From: an uncultured Clostridia bacterium
GTDB taxonomy: Bacteria > Bacillota > Clostridia > Christensenellales > Borkfalkiaceae
Assembly (NCBI GenBank): GCA_944376335.1
Contig: CALWCH010000014.1
Location: 1-45,604 of the forward strand
Direction: 5' to 3'
Length of the DNA: 45,604 nucleotides
The notes below the pieces were generated by a model. The model did no database searches and was not told where the DNA came from. It saw only the letters and a program-made list of their open reading frames with translations. The position numbers were made by a program, and so were the translations under genes. Numbering within the stretch: the stretch's first letter is position 1; every line of letters begins with the position of its first letter. Positions 1-7,253 of this stretch are shown piece after piece.

Positions 1-1
1 C

Positions 2-679
2 TTTTTTTCCGCCTGCGACGAGCTCATCTCGGGCAAGTATATCTTGGCCGACAATAAGATCGGCGAACTTTTGAAGGCCATCGCCGCGAGCGAGGAACTC
101 ACCGGCCTCTTCACTGCCGTCACCGAACGCTTTGACTATCCGGCGGCAAAGCAGGCATACCTTCGCTACCCCGCAGAGCCGGGCGGCACAAGGGGGGCGG
201 CATACCTTCCCGCAGAGCGCGGGGATATCATCGCCTTCGTATTCTGCCTGCTCGTCGACTTCGATACGGGCAATATGCGCCTCAACGACTTTTTGCGCAA
301 GTTCTTCAACGAGGACGGCAGCTACACGGCAAGCTACACGCTCTTCGTCGAGCGCATGATCCGCCCCTTCCGGGACATCGTCCGCGACTGCTTCCCCGAG
401 CTCGCCCGCCCCGGCTCCGTCTCCCGCGACAGGGAGGAGGCGCTCGACAAGATCGGCGAGATCATAAGTTTAGAGCGCGGCAGGATGCTCAAGGCCTCCC
501 TCGACAAGGTGGACGCCGATGCCTGCGAGCTCATCCTCAGCGAACTCTACGCCGCGGCGGGAAGAAGGGATTCCACCGAGCTCAAGGCGCTCCTTTGCGG
601 CTACTCCTACTTTTTGAACACGGTGGGCTATCTCAACGAGGAGAGCCGCGCGCTCTTCGAACTCAGCGCCAAGCTTTGA
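2..679 (+). CDS. Hypothetical protein, 5' end outside the window
   Basis: The reading frame is open from base 2 to the TGA at 677-679, so the gene most likely begins upstream. A TTG at 44 is in frame, but it has no Shine-Dalgarno site and the frame continues through it without a stop. The visible 225 residues are mostly helical and charged, rich in Glu, Arg, Leu and Ala, with no membrane segment, signal peptide or recognisable catalytic motif. I do not recognise the family. The stop codon overlaps a GAGGT ribosome site used by the Nudix gene that starts 8 bases later, so the two are probably co-transcribed. A metabolic or regulatory role cannot be assigned from sequence alone. Confidence 0.7.
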   Translation, partial: FFSACDELISGKYILADNKIGELLKAIAASEELTGLFTAVTERFDYPAAKQAYLRYPAEPGGTRGAAYLPAERGDIIAFVFCLLVDFDTGNMRLNDFLRKFFNEDGSYTASYTLFVERMIRPFRDIVRDCFPELARPGSVSRDREEALDKIGEIISLERGRMLKASLDKVDADACELILSELYAAAGRRDSTELKALLCGYSYFLNTVGYLNEESRALFELSAKL

Positions 680-687
680 GGTAAAAC

Positions 688-1218
688 ATGAACTTAGAGG
701 AAAAGACCACGAAAATAAATTATATCTACAGGGGCAAGATCATCAACGTCCGATGCGACGAAGCGGAGCTTCCCGACGGCAGGCCGTGCAAGCGGGAGAT
801 GATCGAGCACCCGGGCGGTGCGTCCGTCCTGTGCGTGCATGAAGGCAAAGCCGCCCTCGTCCGTCAGTTCCGCTATGCCTACGGGGAAGCGCTTTTGGAG
901 ATCCCCGCGGGCAAGCTCGAGAGGGGGGAGGACCCCATGCTTGCCGCAAAGCGCGAACTCGAGGAGGAGACCGGCCTTACGGCGGAGAGCCTTCGCCACA
1001 TCTTCACCCTCTACCCGACCCCCGGCTACACCAACGAGAAGATCTACATCTACGAGGCAGTCAACGTGAAGAAGGGGCAGCAGCACCTCGACGAAGGGGA
1101 ATTTCTCAACGTCGTCTACCTTCCCGTCGAAGAGGCTGTCCGCATGGTAAAGGAGGGGGAGATCTGCGACGCAAAGACCATCGTCGCCCTTCAGCACTAT
1201 CTTCTGCACAACAAGTAA
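688..1218 (+). CDS. nudF: Nudix hydrolase, ADP-ribose pyrophosphatase type
   Basis: This 176-residue protein has a complete Nudix box at about residues 75-97 (G-x5-E-x7-R-E-x-x-E-E-x-G-L), which binds the divalent metals used to cleave a nucleoside diphosphate linked to another moiety. Size and layout fit ADP-ribose pyrophosphatase: an N-terminal strand region with a conserved RQFRYA stretch near 59-64, the Nudix box, then a short C-terminal helix. That enzyme splits ADP-ribose to AMP and ribose 5-phosphate. It follows the upstream hypothetical gene by 8 bases with GAGGT as ribosome site, and is closed by a strong intrinsic terminator. The Nudix fold is certain; the ADP-ribose substrate is inferred from similarity to the NudF/YqkG type. 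Confidence 0.88.
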   Translation: MNLEEKTTKINYIYRGKIINVRCDEAELPDGRPCKREMIEHPGGASVLCVHEGKAALVRQFRYAYGEALLEIPAGKLERGEDPMLAAKRELEEETGLTAESLRHIFTLYPTPGYTNEKIYIYEAVNVKKGQQHLDEGEFLNVVYLPVEEAVRMVKEGEICDAKTIVALQHYLLHNK

Positions 1219-1222
1219 AGGG

Positions 1223-1248
1223 AAAGCGCCGGAAAACGGCGCTTTTTT
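1223..1248 (+). terminator. Intrinsic terminator after the Nudix gene
   Basis: A stem AAAGCGCCG / CGGCGCTTT with a five-base loop runs directly into six T residues (1243-1248), four bases after the Nudix stop codon. Confidence 0.9.
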
Positions 1249-1253
1249 GCAGC

Positions 1254-1284
1254 AAAAGAGACCTCGGGGAGCCGAGGCCTCTTT
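1254..1284 (-). terminator. Intrinsic terminator for the small minus-strand gene
   Basis: The arms 1255-1267 and 1272-1284 pair with one mismatch around a GGAG loop. Read on the minus strand, the hairpin ends in TTTT (1254-1257), as expected for the gene that stops at 1303. Confidence 0.75.
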
Positions 1285-1302
1285 CATGGGAACGCAAAAA
1301 GT

Positions 1303-1500
1303 TCAGTTGTTGCAGCCGCCGAACGAGTTGAAAAAGGATGCGAGCGTTCCGTTCTTGCTCAGCACATAGAGGGCGGCGATGAGCATGGGCCAACCCGCGC
1401 CCGTAAAGGCACTCGAGGTAAATGCCCCCGAGTTGGTCCCCAAGAGAAACAGGATAACTAAGATCCAGAGAGAGCTGTTTGAGGTCGTACAGCAGTTCAT
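1303..1500 (-). CDS. Small membrane protein of unknown function, possibly sporulation-linked
   Basis: This is a 65-residue protein with two short hydrophobic stretches (about residues 10-21 and 37-46), a Cys pair at 3-4, a Cys near the C-terminus, and many Ser, Thr, Asn and Gly. It is a real gene: AAGGAGG lies 7 bases before the ATG and a terminator follows its stop. I do not recognise a family. About 60 bases upstream, on the minus strand (1562-1569), is CATACAAT. This resembles the -10 box of mother-cell sigma E/K promoters, with an AC dinucleotide about 15 bases before it. On that weak basis the protein may be a spore-surface or forespore-membrane component. Confidence 0.65.
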   Translation of the reverse strand: MNCCTTSNSSLWILVILFLLGTNSGAFTSSAFTGAGWPMLIAALYVLSKNGTLASFFNSFGGCNN

Positions 1501-1607
1501 AGCGTTTCCTCCTTGACTGCGGACACGGAGTATGTAACGTTGTTCCGTTCCGCTTCTCTAAATTGTATGTATAAGGGCGAAAAAGTGTTCCCGAGCCCGT
1601 CATTTAC

Positions 1608-1636
1608 TTGCAAAGGGGGCGTAATTTTGGTATAAT
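1608..1636 (+). promoter_or_regulatory. Sigma-A promoter for the ECF S-component-coaX operon
   Basis: TTGCAA (1608-1613) and TATAAT (1631-1636) are separated by 17 bases. The transcript would have a leader of about 105 bases before the ATG at 1750. I see no known riboswitch in that leader. Confidence 0.85.
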
Positions 1637-1749
1637 ATCAGGGATAGCCGCGGAAAAACACGCTATAATACGGTTTTATCCATCAGGCGGCATAAGAACA
1701 ATTTTTTCTGCGGATATTTCAAAAAGGAAATCCGATGGAGGTCAATTTC

Positions 1750-2451
1750 ATGAAACGCAAACCCTTTTTCTCGGCGCGCAATATCGCTTACTTCGCCGCG
1801 CTCGTGGCGCTTCTCGTCGTTCTGCAGCTGTTTGCAAGCGCCATCCCGATGTTCGGCGTCACGCTCAACTTCTCGCTCATTCCCATCGTGCTCGGCGGCA
1901 TCTTCTTCGGGATGTGGGGCGGCGGGCTGATGGGCCTCATCTCGGGGCTCCTCACCTTCCTCGTCACCGCGGTGATGGGCAGGGAGCCCTCGACGGCCTT
2001 TCTCTTTCAGGCGAGCCCCGTCCTTTTAACGCTCACCTGCATCTTAAAGACGACGGTCGCGGGCTTTATGGCAGGGCTTTTGTATCGTCTCATCGCAAAG
2101 AAAAGCCCCATTGCGGCGTCCTATGTCTCGGCGCTCGTCGTGCCCGTCCTCAACACGGGGCTATATCTTCTCGGCATCGTCTTTATGAAGGACGCAGCCT
2201 CTGAGTTCCTCGGCACGGAGGCAACGGCGGAAGCGGTGTTTATCGCTGTGTTCCTGATGATTTGGCTCAACTTCGTGCTCGAAGTCGTCATCAACGTCCT
2301 GCTCGCGCCCGCTATCTGCCGCATCGAACACGTCGTCAACAGCAAACTTTCGCGCTATCGTGCCGACCGTGAGGGCGGCAGGGCTGTAAAGCCGGAGAGT
2401 GAAACGCAAGGGGAAGAGGGGCAGCACCATACGCCAACGGAGGAATCATGA
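1750..2451 (+). CDS. ECF transporter substrate-binding (S) component, probably for pantothenate
   Basis: This integral membrane protein of 233 residues has about six hydrophobic segments within residues 10-190 and a hydrophilic charged tail. The layout and the N-terminal helix pattern fit the PF12822-type S components of energy-coupling-factor vitamin transporters, which use shared EcfA/EcfT subunits. I chose the ATG at 1750 because GGAGGT lies at the right distance. An ATG at 1735 is itself followed by the GGAGG and has no ribosome site. The stop overlaps the coaX start by ATGA, so a pantothenate importer (PanT-like role) feeding the next enzyme is a reasonable inference, but substrate specificity cannot be read from the sequence. 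Confidence 0.75.
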   Translation: MKRKPFFSARNIAYFAALVALLVVLQLFASAIPMFGVTLNFSLIPIVLGGIFFGMWGGGLMGLISGLLTFLVTAVMGREPSTAFLFQASPVLLTLTCILKTTVAGFMAGLLYRLIAKKSPIAASYVSALVVPVLNTGLYLLGIVFMKDAASEFLGTEATAEAVFIAVFLMIWLNFVLEVVINVLLAPAICRIEHVVNSKLSRYRADREGGRAVKPESETQGEEGQHHTPTEES

Positions 2452-3230
2452 TCATCTGCATCGACGTCGGCAATACCAATATCAAATACGCCGTCTTTGA
2501 CGGCGATGCGCTCAAATTCTCCTTCCGCGTCGCGACCGATTTAAAGCGCACGTCGGACGAATACGGCTCCCAGCTCATCGGCATGCTCGACTTCAACGGC
2601 GTCAGCGCGGACGACTTCACGGGGGGCATCATCTCCTCCGTCGTGCCTTCTCTCGACTACACCATCGAGCACATGCTCAAGATGTACTTAAAAATAGACC
2701 CGCTGCAGCTTGCGCCCGGGCTCAAATCGGGCCTTAAGATGCGCGTCGACAACGCCCGCGAAGTGGGCGCCGACCGCATCGTCAACAACGTGGGCGCGCT
2801 CCACAAATACGGCAGGGGTAAGCCGATGATCATCGTCGACTTCGGCACGGCGACCACCTTCAACATCCTAAGTGCGGAAGGGGAGTTCATCGGCGGCGTC
2901 ATCGCCCCCGGCATCAGAGGGAGTCTAGACAGCCTCGTCAGCGGCACCGCAAAGCTTCCCCGCGTGGAGATCGAAGCGCCGAAGAGCGTCATCGCAACCA
3001 ACACGACCACCAACATGCAGGCAGGCATCGTCTTCGGCTTCGCGGGGCTCGTGGAATATATCGTCAAAAAAATCAAGAAGGAACTCAAGGCGGACGACGT
3101 GTTCACCATCGCGACGGGCGGATTTTCCGAGACCATTGCGAAGGAGACGAGGTGCATCGACGTCATCGACAAGATGCTCACGCTGGACGGCCTGAAGTAC
3201 TTATACGATTTGAACTGTTCGGAGGAATGA
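2448..3230 (+). CDS. coaX: Type III pantothenate kinase
   Basis: This 260-residue protein performs the first step of coenzyme A synthesis: ATP-dependent phosphorylation of pantothenate to 4'-phosphopantothenate. The ASKHA-fold signature is plain: DVGNTNIK at residues 6-13 (phosphate loop), GADRIVNN near 107-114, and DFGTATTF near 129-136, with GGVIAPG after it. The length is typical of CoaX. It overlaps the preceding transporter gene by ATGA, and hom begins two bases after its stop, so all three are probably on one transcript. Type III enzymes are not feedback-inhibited by CoA, which fits coupling to an importer. Confidence 0.95.
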   Translation: MIICIDVGNTNIKYAVFDGDALKFSFRVATDLKRTSDEYGSQLIGMLDFNGVSADDFTGGIISSVVPSLDYTIEHMLKMYLKIDPLQLAPGLKSGLKMRVDNAREVGADRIVNNVGALHKYGRGKPMIIVDFGTATTFNILSAEGEFIGGVIAPGIRGSLDSLVSGTAKLPRVEIEAPKSVIATNTTTNMQAGIVFGFAGLVEYIVKKIKKELKADDVFTIATGGFSETIAKETRCIDVIDKMLTLDGLKYLYDLNCSEE

Positions 3231-3231
3231 T

Positions 3232-4512
3232 ATGAAAAAAGTCGGAATCGCCATTCTCGGACTGGGGGTCGTCGGCGGCGGCACCTATGAGATCCTGCGG
3301 GATCACCGCGAATTTTACAAGAAGACGCAGGACGTCGATCTCGAAGTCGTCAGCGTGCTTGAACTGCGCCGTGAACGCATCGAAGCGCTCGGCATCCCCG
3401 AAGAGAACGTCGCTTCCAACATCGCGGAGGTCGTCTCCAACCCCGACGTCAACATCGTCGTCGAAGTGATGGGCGGCGTCGGCAAGGCGCGTGAGTTCGT
3501 CCTCGACGCCCTCAACGCGGGCAAGACCGTCGTCACCTCCAATAAGGAGCTCGTTTGCAAGTACTCGCACGAGCTCGAACGCGCCGCAAAGCGCCACAAT
3601 GCGGGCCTCTACTTCGAGGCAAGCTGCGTGGGTGGCGTTCCCATCATCCGCACCCTTTTAGACGGCGTGCAGGCCAACCACATCTCCTCGATGATGGGCA
3701 TCATCAACGGCACGACCAACTACATCCTCACCAAAATGACCAACGACGGGGCGAGCTATTTAGACGTTCTGAAGGAGGCGCAGGCTCTCGGCTATGCCGA
3801 GGCAGACCCCACGGCAGACGTCGAGGGTTTCGATGCGGCATACAAGCTCTCCATTCTCTCCTCGCTCGCCTTCCACACCAAGGTTCCCTTCTCCAAGATC
3901 TTCCGCGAGGGCATCACGACCATCGCGCAGGACGACATCGCCTACGGCAAAGAGCTCGGCTACTGCTTAAAGCTCCTTGCCATCGGCAAGCAGACGGAAG
4001 AGGGCATCGAAGTGCGCGTACACCCCGCCTTCATCAAGAAGGACCACCCGCTCGCCTCCGTCAACGACAGCTTCAACGCCGTCTATCTCACGGGCGACGC
4101 CGTAGACGACGTCATGCTCTACGGCCGCGGCGCGGGCGCACTTCCCACGGGCAGCGCCATCGTCAGCGACATCATCTATGCCGCCACCCATTCCGAGAAC
4201 AAGTACTCCACCTTCAAAAACAACGCCACGGCTGAAAAGGACGTCAAGTTCGTCTCCAACTTCAAGAGCGCCTACTACCTGCGTCTCACCGTCAACGATG
4301 AGGCGGGCGTGCTCGCCAAGATCGCCGCGGTGTTCGGCAAGCAGGACATCTCCATTCAGGAGATGGTGCAGAAGGAGAACGGGCAGGAGGGCAAGGCAAC
4401 GCTCGTGCTCGTCACCCACAAGACGCGCGAATTCTCGCTGCGTTCGGCGGTCACGAAGGTCGCCTCTTTGGGCATCGCCACCGTCGATTCCGTCCTCCGC
4501 GTCGTATCCTGA
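3232..4512 (+). CDS. hom: Homoserine dehydrogenase
   Basis: This 426-residue enzyme reduces aspartate semialdehyde to homoserine, the branch point to threonine and methionine. Residues 10-17 (GLGVVGGG) form the NAD(P) loop. SNKELV near 103-108, INGTTNYIL near 158-166 and the E-ADPTADVEG-x2-AAYK block around 190-205 make up the catalytic domain, including the conserved lysine. A C-terminal ACT domain (about 345-426) indicates allosteric control, usually by threonine. The gene follows coaX by one base with GGAGG as ribosome site. A GC-rich hairpin follows the stop codon. Confidence 0.96.
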   Translation: MKKVGIAILGLGVVGGGTYEILRDHREFYKKTQDVDLEVVSVLELRRERIEALGIPEENVASNIAEVVSNPDVNIVVEVMGGVGKAREFVLDALNAGKTVVTSNKELVCKYSHELERAAKRHNAGLYFEASCVGGVPIIRTLLDGVQANHISSMMGIINGTTNYILTKMTNDGASYLDVLKEAQALGYAEADPTADVEGFDAAYKLSILSSLAFHTKVPFSKIFREGITTIAQDDIAYGKELGYCLKLLAIGKQTEEGIEVRVHPAFIKKDHPLASVNDSFNAVYLTGDAVDDVMLYGRGAGALPTGSAIVSDIIYAATHSENKYSTFKNNATAEKDVKFVSNFKSAYYLRLTVNDEAGVLAKIAAVFGKQDISIQEMVQKENGQEGKATLVLVTHKTREFSLRSAVTKVASLGIATVDSVLRVVS

Positions 4513-4528
4513 CCCTGAAATAATACAC

Positions 4529-4549
4529 GGCCGCCTTCGGGCGGCCTTC
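4529..4549 (+). terminator. Probable weak terminator after hom
   Basis: A GGCCGCC-TTCG-GGCGGCC hairpin with a UUCG tetraloop is followed by TTCCTC rather than a clean T tract. Some read-through into the next gene is likely. Confidence 0.6.
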
Positions 4550-4579
4550 CTCATTGATCGGCTCATTGCGGAGGATATC

Positions 4580-5461
4580 ATGCGCGCCCTCGTCGTCATC
4601 AATGCCTATACTTCTTCAGAGAGCGAACTTCATCAGCCGTATGCGATCGCCGAGGCGCTTTCACGCCGCGGCGTAGAGACGGACGTCCTCAGAAACGGCC
4701 TCTTCCCCGCCTATTTTGAACGGGAAAAGACCGCTTCGGAATGGGCGCAAACGTACGATCTCTGCGTCTATCTCGATAAGGACAAGTACCTGAGTAAGCT
4801 GCTCGAGAAGAAGGGGATGCGGCTTTATAACTCGTCCGATGCCATCGAAGTGTGCGACGACAAACTCTTGACGCACATCGCGCTTTCGGGCGTCGTGCCT
4901 ATGCCGAAAACGCTCCCCGCGCCCCTGTGCTATACCCCGTCCGCGCCCGTCCGTGAAGAGATGCTCGAGGCAATTGAGAGCCTCTTAAATTACCCTGTCG
5001 TCGTCAAAGAATGCTTCGGCTCTCTCGGGAAAGGGGTGCACCTCGCGCGCGGCAGAGGCGAGCTCAAGGCCCTTGCAGAGCGCCTCAAAGGAGTGCCGCA
5101 CCTCTTTCAGGAATTCATCGGGGAGAGCGCCGGGAGAGATCTCCGTGTCATCTGCATCGGCGGCAAAGCCGTCTGCGCGATGGAGCGCCGTTCGGAAACA
5201 GACTTCCGCTCGAATGCAGAGCTCGGCGGGAAGGGGAGGGCAGTTGAAATTTCCGACGAGGCAAGGGCGCTCTCCGAACGCGCTGCAAGCGCCTTGGGGC
5301 TCGACTACTGCGGCGTCGACCTCCTCTTCGGCAAGGACGGCCTTCTTCTCTCCGAGGTCAACTCCAACGCCTTTTTCGGCACCATCGAACGGGTGACGGG
5401 CATCGACGTCGCCGCCCGCTATGCGTACTATCTGCTCGAAACCATCGCCAAAAGGGGATAA
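4580..5461 (+). CDS. ATP-grasp ligase, RimK family
   Basis: This 293-residue protein is related to RimK/LysX-type ligases, which join an amino acid to a carboxylate through an acyl-phosphate. Visible elements are a pre-ATP-grasp N-terminal domain, the phosphate loop region PVVVKECFGSLGKGV (about 139-153), a QEFI hinge strand near 173, the DLRVICIGG strand, and the metal-binding end with D-LLF and SEVNSNAFF. The ATG at 4580 is preceded by GGAGG; the frame is open further upstream but only as a shadow of hom. The substrate is unknown. It could modify a protein tail, a cofactor or a small peptide. It sits after the hom hairpin and no partner gene adjoins it. Confidence 0.85.
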   Translation: MRALVVINAYTSSESELHQPYAIAEALSRRGVETDVLRNGLFPAYFEREKTASEWAQTYDLCVYLDKDKYLSKLLEKKGMRLYNSSDAIEVCDDKLLTHIALSGVVPMPKTLPAPLCYTPSAPVREEMLEAIESLLNYPVVVKECFGSLGKGVHLARGRGELKALAERLKGVPHLFQEFIGESAGRDLRVICIGGKAVCAMERRSETDFRSNAELGGKGRAVEISDEARALSERAASALGLDYCGVDLLFGKDGLLLSEVNSNAFFGTIERVTGIDVAARYAYYLLETIAKRG

Positions 5462-5504
5462 ATTCCCCTGAAAGCTAAACAGAAATCGCAGAAATCGCCC
5501 GTTT

Positions 5505-5530
5505 GCATAGTAATATGCGTGACATAATAC
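5505..5530. repeat. Palindrome plus shared 16-base motif, copy 1
   Basis: GCATA-GTAA-TATGC (5505-5518) runs into ATGCGTGACATAATAC (5515-5530). The latter matches 14 of 16 bases of the reverse complement of 10277-10292. Both copies lie just downstream of a gene, next to palindromes. The function is unknown. Confidence 0.5.
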
Positions 5531-5553
5531 ACAAAAGTAACCACAATATCATG

Positions 5554-5580
5554 AAAAAGCCGCCCCGTTGCCGAGGCGGC
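5554..5580 (-). terminator. Intrinsic terminator after rnhA
   Basis: GCCGCC / GGCGGC arms (5559-5564, 5575-5580) are followed on the minus strand by a T5 tract. It closes the proC-rnhA pair. Confidence 0.8.
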
Positions 5581-5593
5581 ATCATTTTTACGG

Positions 5594-6055
5594 TCAGGCC
5601 TCTCCGCTCATACGGAGGGTGTCGATGGCTCCCCGCGCGAGTTCGTCGCAGCGGTTGTTGAGCGCATTGTCGGCATGGCCCTTCACTTTGTGAAAGACGA
5701 CTTCATGCTGCCGCGTCAAGGCAAGCAGCTGCTTCCAGAGGTCCTCGTTCAAGACGGGCTTCTTGTCGGCTTTCTTCCAGCCGAGCCTCTCCCAGCCGTA
5801 CACCCACCCCTGCACAAAGCCGTTGACGGTATAGGCGGAGTCGCTGTAAACATCCACATGGCAGGGGAATTTGAGGCGGTTGAGCCCCTCGATGACGGCG
5901 GTGAGCTCCATGCGGTTGTTGGTGGTCTCTTTCTCCCCGCCCGAAATTTCGCGCCGATGCTCCCCGAAGATGAGGATGGCGCCCCAGCCGCCCGCCCCGG
6001 GATTGCCCGAGCACGCTCCGTCCGTGTAGAGGGTGACTTTCTTGAGCTCCGTCAT
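5594..6055 (-). CDS. rnhA: Ribonuclease HI
   Basis: This 153-residue protein cleaves the RNA strand of RNA-DNA hybrids during replication. The four acidic catalytic residues are visible: D12 in YTDGACSGNPG, E50 in MELTAV, D72 in YSDSAY and D137 in RCDELA, along with H127 in KGHADN. The length matches bacterial RNase HI without an extra hybrid-binding domain. Its ATG overlaps the proC stop codon (ATGA), so the two are translationally coupled. Confidence 0.96.
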   Translation of the reverse strand: MTELKKVTLYTDGACSGNPGAGGWGAILIFGEHRREISGGEKETTNNRMELTAVIEGLNRLKFPCHVDVYSDSAYTVNGFVQGWVYGWERLGWKKADKKPVLNEDLWKQLLALTRQHEVVFHKVKGHADNALNNRCDELARGAIDTLRMSGEA

Positions 6056-6855
6056 TTTGAGAGTTCCTCGGCACGCTTTTCTGCTGCCTGCATCGCCCGA
6101 ACGATGCTCTCGGGCACCTCATTGCGCCTCAGCACTTCGAGCGCGGCGAGCGTCGTACCGCCCTTGGAGGAAACGGCAGCGATGAGCTCTTCGAGCGGGG
6201 TATCCGCGTGTGCCTCCGCCATAGCGGCGCCTCCCTTCAGCGTCTGAATGGCGAGAAGGCGGGCATCCGCTTCCTCGAGTCCGCATCTGACGCCCCCGTC
6301 GATGAGCGCCTGCAAAATGAGATAGACATACGCGGGCCCGCTCCCCGAGAGGGCGGTCACGGCGTTGAGCTTTTCTTCGGGCAGGGCGAGCACGGTGCTC
6401 GTCGCGGAGAACAGCCCGAACACGAATCCGGCGTCATCGGGGGCAAGGTCAAACGCATCGATCGCGGCGGCGCCCATCCCGACCGAACAGGGCAGGTTGG
6501 GCATCACGCGGGCGATGGGGGCGTTCGTCTCGAGCGCCGCCTTGATCTTTGCCTTCTGCATGCCCGCCATAATGGAGATGACGGGCGGAAGCCGCACATC
6601 CTTCAGCCCCGACGCAACCTCCGCAAACGTCTGAGGCTTGACGGAGAGCAATAAAAAGCGGCTTCTTTCCGCCGCAATGCGGTTCAAGATCGTCGTCTGA
6701 AAGCCACGCGCAGCAAAAAAATCGCGGCAGGCGTCCGAGGGGTCGCTCACGATGACCTCGTGCGGGGAGAGGAATCCGCGCTCCACAGCCCCCAAAACGA
6801 TGGCGCGCGCCATAAAGCCGCCGCCGACAACACCGAGTTTGCATTGATTTTCCAT
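6052..6855 (-). CDS. proC: Pyrroline-5-carboxylate reductase
   Basis: This 267-residue enzyme makes proline from pyrroline-5-carboxylate using NAD(P)H. It has the Rossmann loop GGGFMA at 11-16, SVKPQ in the first domain, and the family signature ALSGSGPAYVY followed by KGGAAMA and SSKGGTT in the helical C-terminal domain. I chose the ATG at 6855 because AGGATGG lies 8-14 bases upstream. The ATG at 6867 has the AGG directly against it. It is coupled to rnhA by an ATGA overlap and diverges from tRNA-Trp. Confidence 0.95.
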   Translation of the reverse strand: MENQCKLGVVGGGFMARAIVLGAVERGFLSPHEVIVSDPSDACRDFFAARGFQTTILNRIAAERSRFLLLSVKPQTFAEVASGLKDVRLPPVISIMAGMQKAKIKAALETNAPIARVMPNLPCSVGMGAAAIDAFDLAPDDAGFVFGLFSATSTVLALPEEKLNAVTALSGSGPAYVYLILQALIDGGVRCGLEEADARLLAIQTLKGGAAMAEAHADTPLEELIAAVSSKGGTTLAALEVLRRNEVPESIVRAMQAAEKRAEELSK

Positions 6856-6897
6856 AAAAATTGCCATCCTAAATTTTGGTTTTCGAGCAAAAACTTC

Positions 6898-6926
6898 TTG
6901 ACGAACGGGGGAAGATACGCTATAAT
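6898..6926 (+). promoter_or_regulatory. Sigma-A promoter for tRNA-Trp
   Basis: TTGACG (6898-6903), a 17-base spacer, then TATAAT (6921-6926). The tRNA starts 13 bases after the -10 box. Confidence 0.9.
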
Positions 6927-6938
6927 ATGAAAAGTCAT

Positions 6939-7013
6939 AGGGGAGTGGCTCAACGGTAGAGTAGCGGTCTCCAAAACCGTAGGTTGCGTGTTCGAATCGC
7001 GTCTCCCCTGCCA
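6939..7013 (+). tRNA. tRNA-Trp (anticodon CCA)
   Basis: The acceptor arms AGGGGAG (6939-6945) and CTCCCCT (7003-7009) pair fully. The anticodon loop reads CTCCAAA between GCGGT and ACCGT, giving CCA. The T arm contains GTTCGAATC. The discriminator is G, and CCA is encoded at 7011-7013. Confidence 0.97.
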
Positions 7014-7016
7014 AAG

Positions 7017-7044
7017 GCAGTCCGAAAAGTCGGGCTGCTTTTTT
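7017..7044 (+). terminator. Intrinsic terminator after tRNA-Trp
   Basis: GCAGTCCGA / TCGGGCTGC arms (one G-U pair) with an AAAG loop, followed by TTTTTT. The roughly 115 bases between this and the next promoter hold no gene I can see. Confidence 0.92.
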
Positions 7045-7161
7045 CTTTATTAAAGCGCGGGAGCGCACGATCATCGCCCATTGCCGTCCGTTTCATCTCT
7101 TATCTTACCAAACGCGGAAAAAAAAGTCAAACAAATGAGACATTCCCTTCCCGCACGTCAT

Positions 7162-7190
7162 TTGACGAAGCAATGCAAATGGTATATAAT
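7162..7190 (+). promoter_or_regulatory. Sigma-A promoter for the VTT membrane protein
   Basis: TTGACG (7162-7167), a 17-base spacer, then TATAAT (7185-7190). Confidence 0.85.
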
Positions 7191-7253
7191 GGGTATATCG
7201 GGGCGCCGCGCAAGGGGATGATATTTTGCCCTTTGTTTCGATATACTAATCAC

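Noticed and set aside
1664-1669. Second TATAAT in the same leader
   Set aside because: There is no -35 box at 16-18 bases, while the box at 1631 has one.
1643-1749. Possible riboswitch in the leader of the S-component gene
   Set aside because: The leader is about 105 bases, but I could not find the conserved core of TPP, THF, FMN, cobalamin or preQ1 riboswitches, nor a terminator or sequestering helix.
7197-7199. In-frame ATC six bases after a -10 box as a leaderless start of the VTT gene
   Set aside because: It fits the distance seen in other genes, but ATC is a very rare start codon and two ATGs follow.
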